Shown here piece by piece: positions 1-12,000 of a stretch of DNA of 64,000 bases. Source of the DNA: a virus; IMG/VR virus record IMGVR_UViG_3300022689_000116, positions 16,710 to 80,709 of that record; one strand, 5' to 3'. Positions within the stretch are counted from its first letter, which is position 1. Each line of letters opens with the position of its first letter. The notes under the pieces are model-generated. The model saw only the letters and a program-made list of their open reading frames with translations, was not told where the DNA came from and did not search any database. Both the position numbers and the translations under genes were made by a program.

Positions 1-2
1 AA

Positions 3-3000
3 TGGTTTAATGGAGTTGTTAAATTCACAGGTAGAGTTGGAACATCTTTTCTAGAACCTTTTGTAGATATTGGATATGGTATTCCTTCTATAATGGCTAC
101 TGGTAAATTTTCTGCTTTATATGACAATGATATAACTCAAGCTTTTGATGAGTTTAATAATCATCTTCAAAAACAATTTCCTAATTTTTACACTCATGCT
201 GAAACTGATTCTAAAGCACTTAGTTTAAAGAATCTTACATCTGCTAATTTTTGGGCTGATAAAGTTTTAGGTGGTGCTGCTTTTACAGTTGGTACATTAC
301 TTAATGCTTATGCTACTGCTGGTATTGGAACTGCCCTTAGAGGCGGAGCTGCTTTAAAAGCTTTTAGAGCCGGTTTTAAAGAAATGAGTTTAGCTGCTGA
401 AACAGAAAATGCTTTGAAAGCTATTAGTAGTAAAGCTGCTAGGGTTAGAACTGGAGATGCTATTCAAAATCTTGCCACAACTATTTTATCTGTTGCTGGA
501 GAATCTGGTGTTGAAGCTAGGGATTTAGGTAACACACTTAAAGCTCAAATGGCTGATTATGTTAAACAAGGTCTTATTAGTCAAGAAGAAGCTAGTCGTC
601 AAATTGAAAATGCTATGAATCTTGCTTTTGCAGCTAATGTTGCGATTGTTGGTACTTCTCAATTTATCCAATTTGGTAAACTTTATTCTAGAGGTTTTAA
701 ATCTGACAAACTTAATATATTCAAATTAGTTAAAGAAGGTGGTACATTTAAACCTACTTTACCCGAAACTGGTTTTGGTAAATTTGTAGCTAAATCAGCT
801 GGTGGTAGAGCTATACTCAAAGATATACTTACTGAGAGTAAAGAAGAAGGTTTACAATATCTTACTCAAAAAACTTTAGAATATAAGTATGGTGCTGAAG
901 TTTCTAAAGATATGACTGAATCTATTTCGCATGGTTTTAAAGAACTATTTGGAACTAAAGAAGGTATTGAAAATATGCTTATTGGTGCTATACTTGGTGG
1001 TGGTAGCCATTTAGGTAAAGCTGTAACTGGTAATGCAGAAAATCCTTATACTGCAAAAGTAAATAAAAGTAATGTTGTTGCTGATCTTGCTAATAGATAT
1101 TTTTCAGATGATAATAATAAACTTAGGGATTTAGTTTCTAATGTTGGAGTATATACTGCTGCCAATGAACGTAAAGAATACTATCTTTCTAAAGATGATA
1201 TTTTTAATTATAAAAATGAAGAATCGCAAGAGTTTGCTTCAATGGTTAAGAGTTTTGCTGATCTTGGTGCTATGGATGTTCTTTATGAACAAGTAGATGA
1301 AATAACTTCTATGAATGATGAAGAATATAATAAGATGTTTGGACAAGCCGAAGATGTTAAAGTTACTAAATCTAGAGAAGAACTATCTAGAGAGATTAAA
1401 GAAAAAGCTGAAGCTTTAGATCGTATAAATACTAATATAAATACTGCTTTTAACAATCATATACCAGCATATAAAAATAATTTATTTTATGTTTCAGCTA
1501 TGATTGATGATGGTCGTAGACGTGAAGCTATTCTCAAAAATGAATTATCAGAAGTTACTGGTATTCAATATGAAGATTTTGCTAAGTTGAGAACTCAGAA
1601 TTATAAAGATAGAGAACTAGCTAAAATTGAAAAGTCTAATAAGACTCCCGAAGAAAAACAAAAAGCTATTGATGAATTAGAAAGTCTTAATAAAGAAACT
1701 TTAGATGATGCTTATAGTAAAGCTATCAATAATTGGATAACTGATAATAATCCTGACCTTACCGATACTGAAATAAAAACTCTTACTACTAAGTTAGATG
1801 ATCTTACTAGATTACATGACAGACGACAAAACTTTATTGATACTTATAATTATATGGTATCAGAAAAAGGTATGGAAAATACTACTTTTGAAGGACTTTC
1901 AAAGAGTGCTGATAAAGATGCTCAAGAATCTATTAAAGAACTTCAAGCTTTACAAGAGAAGTTTCAGAAAGATATTAATGAAGGAAAACTCAATAAAAAA
2001 GAGATTGATAAAGCTATTATTGATGCTGAAGCTTTATATAAACTTAATGGTAGGGAATCTTTTAATAAATTAAAGAAAAATCTTACTAAATTAAGAGATA
2101 ACTATTATAATAAAAAGGGGAGTGACAATTCTTCCAATCCTACCGGGAAATCGAACAATACGAAAAATACGAAAGTTGAAGATACTTCTGACATTAATGA
2201 AACTAATGATGATACATCTGTAGCTGAACCTACTCAAGAAGAAGTTGATCTTGAACAAGTTATGGCTGATACCGAGTTAGAAGATATTAATGATGAAGTT
2301 ATAGAAGAAGGTGATGTTAAAAATGTTAGTGAATTAAGAAATTCTAATCTTAGTCAAGATCAAGAAGGATTAATATTAGATGCTTTAGATGAAGCTAATA
2401 AACTTGAAGATACAGAAGGTGTTGATGAAGTTATAAAATCTCCTAAAAAGGTTAGTGGAGATCAAGCTAAGAAAGCTTTTATTCAACTATTTGATAGGCT
2501 TAGTCCTAATAGTATTTTCTCATGGAATCTTTCTAATAATATGCTTTATGATTTTGGAGCTATTATGGAAAAGATAAATGATGTTGCTGTTAAGAATGGT
2601 AAAGAACTTTCTCCTCAGGCTTTTCAAGTACTTCAAGGTTTTTATTTTGCATATGTTTATTCAACAGCTAAAGATCAAGCTAAGTATAAGAATCCTATGT
2701 CTTATAAATATGCTGATTTAGAAAGTGCTGAAATAGCTCATCAAAATAGAGTTGCTGTAACTGTTCATGACGTTAATAAAAAATATACCAAAGATGTTGC
2801 TAAAGAAGATTTAGCAGATATGGAAACAAGACGTGTTGGTCGTGTTACAGAAAATGCTCATAGAACTGTTTCTGCTTTTAATAGAGCTTATGAAAAAGTA
2901 AAAGGTGAGAATAAGTTTAGAGATTTAAACAATACTATTGTAAATCTTGCAGCTTTAGATTTTAATAAAGTTAATGTAGGAAGTACAATTACTTTAAGAA

Positions 3001-6000
3001 TACCTAAAAAGGTTGAACATACTGTTGATGGTATCCCTAAAGGAAAAGCTGAAATACTACAACGTGCTTTAAATAAAGAAAATCTTACTAAAGATGAATT
3101 AAGACAACTTACTATAGAAATGGTAGATGAAGATGGTAATACTATAGGCTATCTTCATACAGAAGAATGGGTTGATAATAAGTTTAAAATGATTAAGGAA
3201 AATCATCCTGATCATTATAGTGATGAAAAGCTTCAAGAAGAAATGGATAATCTTCTTAGTATTAGAGCATCAGTTTATTTAAATGGTTCCGTAAAAACTA
3301 CTGTAACTGGTCGTTCTAATGGTATTTTATTAAACTGGAAAAGTGATAATACAGATGCTGTTACAATTTCTGCTAAAACTGCTTTTCAAGATGATAATCT
3401 TAAGTTCGGAATTGGTGATAGTGGTCGTGTTGAAATAGGTAATAATAGATCATCTAATGATATTGGTGAAGAACTTACTAATCCAGATAAGGTTGTAGAT
3501 GGTATTACTTATGCTGTTTTACCAGTTAATAAAAATACAACTACTAATCAAGTTAAATATATATCTGTACCATTACAATCTATTAAAATTGGTAACCTTA
3601 CGGATGAACAAAAACAAGCTAAGATTAAGAGTAGTATTGTAAATGCTATAAGGATATATATTACTAATGCTAATCCTGATGTAAAAGTAAAACTTAGTGT
3701 TGAAGATCAAAATGTAGTTAAAGATTTAAAGAAGGCTGGTTATGATATTACAACTTCTACTGGATTAAATAATTATTTACAGAACTTTATTTATACTTTT
3801 AAAACTGTAGGTTTTAATTCAGAAGATAAAGCTGGAGAACTTCTTAGAACATTTCTTAAAAGTAAGAGTACTACAGATGTTGCAATTAAAGCCGGAACTA
3901 AGTATATAGAGTTTGGTAGTGGAGATGCTAATGGAGCAGGAGAAAACTATGTTGCAAAAATAACTAAAAAGGGGGTTGAATACTATATAGGTGGAGAACG
4001 TGTGAATCTATCTAAACAAGATAGTATTGATGAAGAAACTTTCTTTAAAGCATTGGGTGGTATAACTAATAAAGCTTATATTGCTAGTGATAGTAAATTG
4101 ATAAATAAGAAAGGTAAATTTAACCTTAATTATATTGTTGATGGGAAAGTTGAAACTAAAGAATATAAACAATATAATGATTATCTTAAAGAAAATTTTC
4201 TTACTGATATTTATGGTCATACAACTAAAGAAGGTAAAACTTATTATTCTATTCATCCTATAATCGAGTTTGATGATAGTTTTATCAAAGGTAAACAAAA
4301 TACTAAACAAGTAGCAGATACTATAAGTGAAACAGAAGGTAAAGCAGAAAAAGAAGTTCGAGCTAAAGCTATGATTGAAAGAGCCATTACAGAAGTTATG
4401 AGTACTGGCGATATTATGGTTGGTGAAGAAACTTATACTCTCGAAGAAATATTACCTATTGGTAAACAAAGTACAGAAGGTGTTACTACTATATATAAAG
4501 ATAGTAAAGGAAAGAAAGTTAAAGTAACTGTTCCTATTACAGATATTGTAGATCAAAAGTATAGTAATAATGATATAGCTGATTTAATTTATGCTAGGGT
4601 ACGTACTGAAAGTAGCCCTGTAGAAAAGGAGATAACCAAAGAAACTCCTAGTGAACAAACAGGAGGTAAATTTAGTACTGATGAACTTGATGATATAGCT
4701 TCTCAATTTGGAGAAACTAATAATACTAATGATGAAGTTATTAATGCTCCTATGCGAGTTGTTGATGATGAAATATTTAATCTTGAAGTTGATTTAGGTA
4801 TTCGTCATAATCCAAATGATACTAAACCTGTTTATAAACGTTGGTTACAAAGACAATATAAAGCGGTTCTTAAAAAAGCTATTGAACTTAATTCTAAACT
4901 TAAAGATACCTCTTATAAGGTAAAGATTATTAAGATTGAGGGAGAGGTTGGAGATAACCGTGTTTATTTTGCTTTAAAAGCTGTTAGGAGAGTTGATGAA
5001 CAAGTCATTAATTCTTTAATTAAAGAAAAAGATCTTTCTACTAATACTCTTAGACAGAATATTGATGGTACTCTATATATTGCAGACCTTAATTTGGCTT
5101 TGCAAAATTCGACCATTGGCGACCTTAAAACAGCTATTATAAGACGTTTAAAAGAAGTTAGGGGTAACAGGTCATTAGAGAAACAGGTGCTTGAAACAAG
5201 CTTAAATGATGCTCTACAAGGCTATATTGACCTTAGAAATCAGTTCATAAGTGCAAAGAATCAAAGTACTGATAAAAACCGTATTGCACAGTATGATAAA
5301 ACTATTACCGGATTAACAGATATTATAAATAATTTTGATACTCTTGCTAAGTTTGCAATTAACGAACTTGCTTCTATTAATTTATTAAGTGTTTCTACTA
5401 AAATTAAATTAGAAGGTGGTAAGATTAAAACTCAAGAGGTTGAAAAAACTATTGATAATAATATTTTAAATGAGAATGATGAAGATGATCCTGATACTGG
5501 TGTAGAAGATATGGATTCAAATGGTGAAGATACTGCTCATTTTGAAACTGAACATAGTATTAAAATAGATCATAAGAAAACTATTTCTAAAGAACTTAAA
5601 CTATTTCTTAGTGATATTACTAATGATAAGATTGGCAGGACTATATTTGGAAAAGCTTTGCCTATGAGATTTGATACTGTTTATAATGATGTTTTAAATG
5701 CTTTATCAAATAAATTATTTACTGGTTATAAAACTTCTTTTGAAGGTATGTTATCTGAATTAGAAAAAGCTTCTGAACAAAAACCTTATTTAATGCAAGT
5801 TGTAGAAAAACTTAAAGAGGAAGCTAAGGATGATAAATCTAAAATTCCTGCACAATTTGAAAGACTTGTATTTAAACATAAATCTGAAATGTTTTATATA
5901 GGTTATTCTTATCGTAAGGATAATTCTAGTAACAATAATAAGAAATACAAAGATAATAAAAAGTATTATTACATTGTTCCAGCTAGAACTAATAATCTAT

Positions 6001-9000
6001 ATAATGAACGTGTTCTTGTAGATAGTTGGATTAGTAATTTTAGAATGGGTCAATATACAACCGTTGATGATAATTATGCTGATTCTATTTTAAGTGCTGA
6101 AAAGTTTGGTAAGTTAAAGAAAGATTATTATAAAATTGCCGATGTTATTGATACTCAAAATACATTATATAAAAATGCTGTTGAAAATGATCAATTTGAG
6201 AAAGCCGAAAGTCATATGCTTAAACTTAAACAAGCTATTAAAGATGCTTTTGGAGTAACTGGTATAATGTTATCTAATGAAACAGTTGATATAATTGCTA
6301 ACAATAAATTTAAGATTGGTAATAATACTGTTACAGTTGCTAATATGTTTAAAGTTGGTAATAAGAATGTTGCTCAAGCTGGTGGTAGATTTACTAGATT
6401 TGTTAAGAATTTAAAGTTTGACAAACCTCTTAGTACATTTAATATATTTTCATCTTCTTTTGTCGAAAGTATTGCAGCTTTAGAATCTAATTATAACAAT
6501 GTTGATTTTAGTAGTAATTACTTAGATCAAGAAGGTAAGTCTATTAGTTCTAATAGTAACTATAAATTCTTAGTTGAAAGAGTTATTACTTTGTTGGATA
6601 ATCCAGTTGTTGATAATAATACTAAAGAAACTATTTGGGAGAAACTTGATAATATTCCTTTCATTCGTAATTCAAGATGGTTTAATGATCTTAAAGAAGG
6701 TAAACTAAATAGAGATAATTTTCATGTAACTTACTCTGACGCTATTGTTCCTTTTAATAAAAGTGATAAAGCAGTTAAAATTAAAAATGCTCCTGAAGCA
6801 GATATTGAAAATTATAAACTAGGTCATTTCTTTAATATGAGAAGTGAACCTGAACAAGAACTTGTTAGGTTTATATATCCTACTCTTTCAGATGGTGGTA
6901 CTGTAATGGAAGTTACAGCTATGGCACAAGATTTTGAACTTGATGACAATAATCAGGTTTCTCAAAATACTATTAGTAGTATAGTAGATCAAATAGTAAT
7001 GCCGGAAGTTGATAGGATTAAAGATGTTAAAGATAAGACTATTGATATTGAAGGTTACAATGAAGGTTCTAAATTATTTTTATTCTTCCCCGAACTTAAT
7101 AAAAAATCTAATGGTTTATTTGATAATGATGGTAATTTAAAACTTGATGTTAAAGGTGAACTCCCATTGGAATCTGTTAAAACTATTAGAAAAGTTGTTA
7201 AAAAATATATTAATAATCTTGTTGATAATAAGATTAACGAATGGATTGATTTTGGTATTCTAAGAGAATCCCCTAAAGGTATTAGAAGTGAAATTCTAAA
7301 CTATGATAAAGATAATCTAATAACTGAAACCCAATTAGAAAACGTTAAAAGGTGGAATACAACTAATGGATTATATGTTGATAGCGAACAAGTTAAATAT
7401 AAAGATAGCACTGGTAAAGAAGTTGAAATAAGACCAGAAGATGTTATATTTGTATATGATACTGATGCTAGTGGAAGTTTACGAAATATAACTTCTGCGG
7501 TAGCTAAAAAACGCTATGGTGCTAAAGATGGTTATGTTAATAGAGTTGTAGGTAATTCATTTGGTATTGTTACACTTGCAGATGAAAATGCCGATATTAA
7601 AGATATGTATCTTTCGAGGAATGAAGTTCGCGAAGCTTTTCAAAAGGTTGTAGATGCTGCCAATAAGAATCCTGATAAATATTTTGTATTACCTACTTTT
7701 AGAAATTCATTTAAACAGTTTGGTTATAATACTTTTGAATATGCTCAAATATTGAGTACTTTAGCTTTACCTGAAAATATAGTTATAAATGAAAAGTTTG
7801 CTAAAACTATAAGTAAAGCTAGAACTAGTTTATTAGAAACTACTCCCGAAGAACTTGAAAGTAGAAAAGAGAAGTCTAAAGCATATATTTATAAAGATCA
7901 TATCTTACATTTTGTTGATAAGAATTATTCTGATAGAATGGAGATTATGCTCGAAGGTACTAATAAGAATAGAATTAAGCAAATGGCTCTCGATTATGTA
8001 CTTAATTATATGGTAGCTAATACTAATATTCATCAACTTATAATTGGCGATCCTGCTTTATACTTTAAAAAGGCTAATGAAAATTTATATTCTCCAGAGA
8101 ATGCAATAGCTACATTTGATAATGTTATAAAACGTCTTGCAGCTGATCGCGCTCCTGGTGAACACATGGCTAATAGTTTTGCTGTAGATGAAGTTTATAA
8201 ACAAGTATTTGTATTAGATAGAAAGAAAAAACTTGCTTCACTAGCTAATACTTATCTTAAATCATTAGGTTTTGATTATAGTGAAATTAATGGTACGGAT
8301 GCTCAAGAAATGACTACTTTTAAAGAGGATATGTATGTTAAATATAGAAATGGTATTATAAGTAAAGCTTTATATAATAGACTATTTAATAAAAATGGTA
8401 TTGTTACTAAAGAGTTAAATCGTAAAGATTCTAATGGCAAACCAAATCCTAACCATTATTATATGGGAGCTATTTATGGAACTCTTAGTAAAGAAGATTC
8501 TGATCTTTATAAAGAATTTAAAGAAAATGTTAATCAACCAGTTAAACCTGTTTATGTTAATAATCTTGCTCAAACTATAGATGGACACAATGTTGATAGA
8601 CGTATGTATATTAAATCTTCATCGTTTGCTTTAACACCTTCTCTGACTATGAATAGAGAACTTGATAAGGTACGTATTTATATGGAATCTAATGGCATTG
8701 ATCGTCTTGCATTTGGTTCTGCTGTTAAAGTTGGTAATTTTGCAACAAATCCACGAATATTTAATAATGATGGTACTATAACTATTCCTGATGATTTTGA
8801 TGACTATACTATGGAACTTCCTAGAAGTGGTTTTAGAATCCAGCAAGATAATCCATTTGATGTTAATAAAAATAAGGTTAAATTTGGAGTTCAAGAATCA
8901 GCCCTTCTATTTAATAATCTTTTACATATTGATAAATTTAAAGATTTAAGCACACGATTTAATGATACTTATTCTAAACTTTATCAATTAGAATTAGGTA

Positions 9001-12000
9001 AGCTTTATACTCAACTTGGTATATTAGAAGAAGGTCAAAAACTTAGTGATCTAAATGAAACTATATTAGATACTACATTTATAAATGATAAAATTAATCT
9101 TGAGAAACTTTCAGCACTTGTTAAAGAAGAAGCTTCTGCTAGAGGTTATAGTCGTAATGATATTGTTGGACTAGGACTTAAAGATGGTGAGTTTTTTATT
9201 CGTCTAGGTTTTCATACTAGAGCTATTAATTTAGAATCTTTATTTAATTCTATAATTAATAATAGAGTTATTTCTCATAAGATTACAGGTAAGAGTTTTA
9301 TACTTGGTACAGAAGAAGGTTTTAAACATCTTGAAGATAAAAAATTAAGAGATAATATTGTCTATACTTCTGATATAGTTGATGATCTTAAACCTATGGG
9401 TTTTACAGATAAAGATGGAAACTATATTGATATAAAAGATGTTGATAAGGATAGTAAGTTTCAACCTGCTCAGATATTTATACCTTCTATACTAAGAGAT
9501 AACAACGGTAAAAAGATAAATCTATTTGAAAAGGATATAGAAACTAAATCATACAAATATTTAATGATTGTTAAACGCAATGGTCAAAATAAACTTGTGC
9601 TTAGAAAGAATATGGTTGATTCTGATCTTTTTAAAGCTTTTGGTTTCCGTATTCCAACACAAGGTCATAATAGTATGACTTCAATAGAAATAGCAGGTTT
9701 TCTTCCAGAAGATGCAGGTGATCTAATCATTGCTCCTAGAGATTTTGTTAAACAAATGGGTTCTGACTTTGATGTTGATAAACTTTACAGTTATATGTAT
9801 AATATGGAAGTTAATGAAGATGGAAAGATTAAGAAAGTTAAATCTGGAAATGATAGTAAAAAGGCTTTACAAAATCAATTATTAGATATTCATTTTGGAG
9901 TTTTAAATGATCCTAATGTAGATGTTCAAAAACAAATATTTGAACCTCTTGAATTTGGTATTCTAAAAATGGAACAAGGTGAATTTATAAGTTCTGATAA
10001 AGATGTTGAGAAAGCTGTTAATAATATGTATAATGGTAAGTTAGCAGACTATATTGATGATCTTAATAGTACAAGGGATAAAATGTTTACTGGAATAGAT
10101 GATATGTTCCAAAGACAAAGCTTTCTTGAAGGTCGTGATGGTGGTGTTGGTATTGGTAAGTTTAGTTTAGATAGTACATTCAATGCTTTATTACAACAAA
10201 CTAAAGTTGAAATTGGTAAAGAAACAGTTAAAGGATTTAAACCAGATTCTGTTACACTTGGTAATAAAGTTTCCAATCACATTTACGATGCTAAATCTAA
10301 TAAAATTGGAGATAAAGAATTTAATAAATCTCAAGTTATTTCTTGGTATCAATCAGCTTCTGTTGATAATGCTAAAGAAAAATTATTATATAAACTTAAT
10401 ATCAATGATGTAACTTATGGTGCTATAACTTATCTAAATCAATTAGGATTTAATGAAGAAATTATATGGTTAATCAATCAACCTATTATTAGAGATTATG
10501 TAAGAGAATTACAAATTGTAAATAGTTCTATAAATTCTGTAGATGATTATATAAATAGAGCTACTTTAAAAGTTTATGAAAAGTATAATCGTGATCGAGT
10601 TTTTAGTAAAGAAGATGGAACTGACAAACTTACAAAAACTTATAATAATCCTGGTAGATATGGTATTGGCGAATTACATAAACTTCTTAAACAAAATAAA
10701 GAAGGTATAAAAGACAATACTGCTGATGAATTTAACAGAAGTCAATTAGGTATATTTAAGATATTTAAAGACTTTAGTAAAAAAGGAGATGCTATTGCTG
10801 ATTTACAATCTGTATTAAATAGTAACAGTAAAGGTATGGGTAAAGATGTAGCTACAGCTTATATCAAAACTAAAGCTATTTTAGAAATAGATGATAATGT
10901 TAGTTTTTACAATCCTTCACAACTTATTGGAACTAAGATAAATGAAATTAAATATCGTAAGTTAGAACCTGAACAACAAAACCAATATTTCAAAATAGAA
11001 GATAATGTTTATATTAAACCTACCACTATTGCAGGTATGGCTTCTATATTTGGTACTATTGCAGGTACTAAATTATGGTCTAGTATCTTCCCTTATAACA
11101 GTCCTATAATAGGTCGTGAAATAGATAAGATACATGAAATTTCTAATTTTAGGTCTAAGCATATTTCTACAGAAGCTAAAGATATTAAACATTTATGGAC
11201 TGAGTTAAAGAAATTTATCAATAGTAAGACTATTTCTAACATAAGTACTGAAAGTCCAAATGAGATTCGTAATCGTCTTATGTTAGATAGATTTGATGGG
11301 GATAATAATCATACTCATTATTCATTAGCTTCTATTATAAAAGCTGGAAAAGAAAATGGTACATTGACAAGTAATGATCTTGTCAATACTTTAATACTTG
11401 AACCTAAAAAGAATAGGAATAGTTTTGCACTTGTTAAGTATAATACTAATGGTAAGAATATAGATGAATCTAATCTTATAAATGGATTTATGCAACTTAT
11501 TCATACTAATAAAAAGATTGGAGATTTCAATGGGGTTGAATATACAACTCGTAATCTTGCTGCTGATCTTTTACTCTATAGTCTTACTGCTGGTGGAGTT
11601 CAACAATTTGGAAGGTTTGCTAAATATGTTCCTATGGAATATCTTGATAAGGTTGGTTATACAGAAGCTATCAATAGTTTAGATTTTACTAACCCTTATA
11701 TAGCTGGTTATACAGAAATGAATGAAGATCATAATAATATATCTGAATTTGTAACTCAATATTTTCAGCATTTTCCAACTAAGACTCAAAAAGTAAATCT
11801 TAGTAATTCATTTATGTTTTATGATAACTCTTTAGATTTAGATGATCTTAAACAAATTCAATTAGATAAACTCAACATTGAAGATTCTGTATTAGTAGAA
11901 GGAGTTCCTGTTAGTAAGGAAATGGAACAAGCAGAAAATAGACGTCTTGCTTTTATTAGAAGAATATATAGAACTTATGATGAAAATGATGATTCTAATA

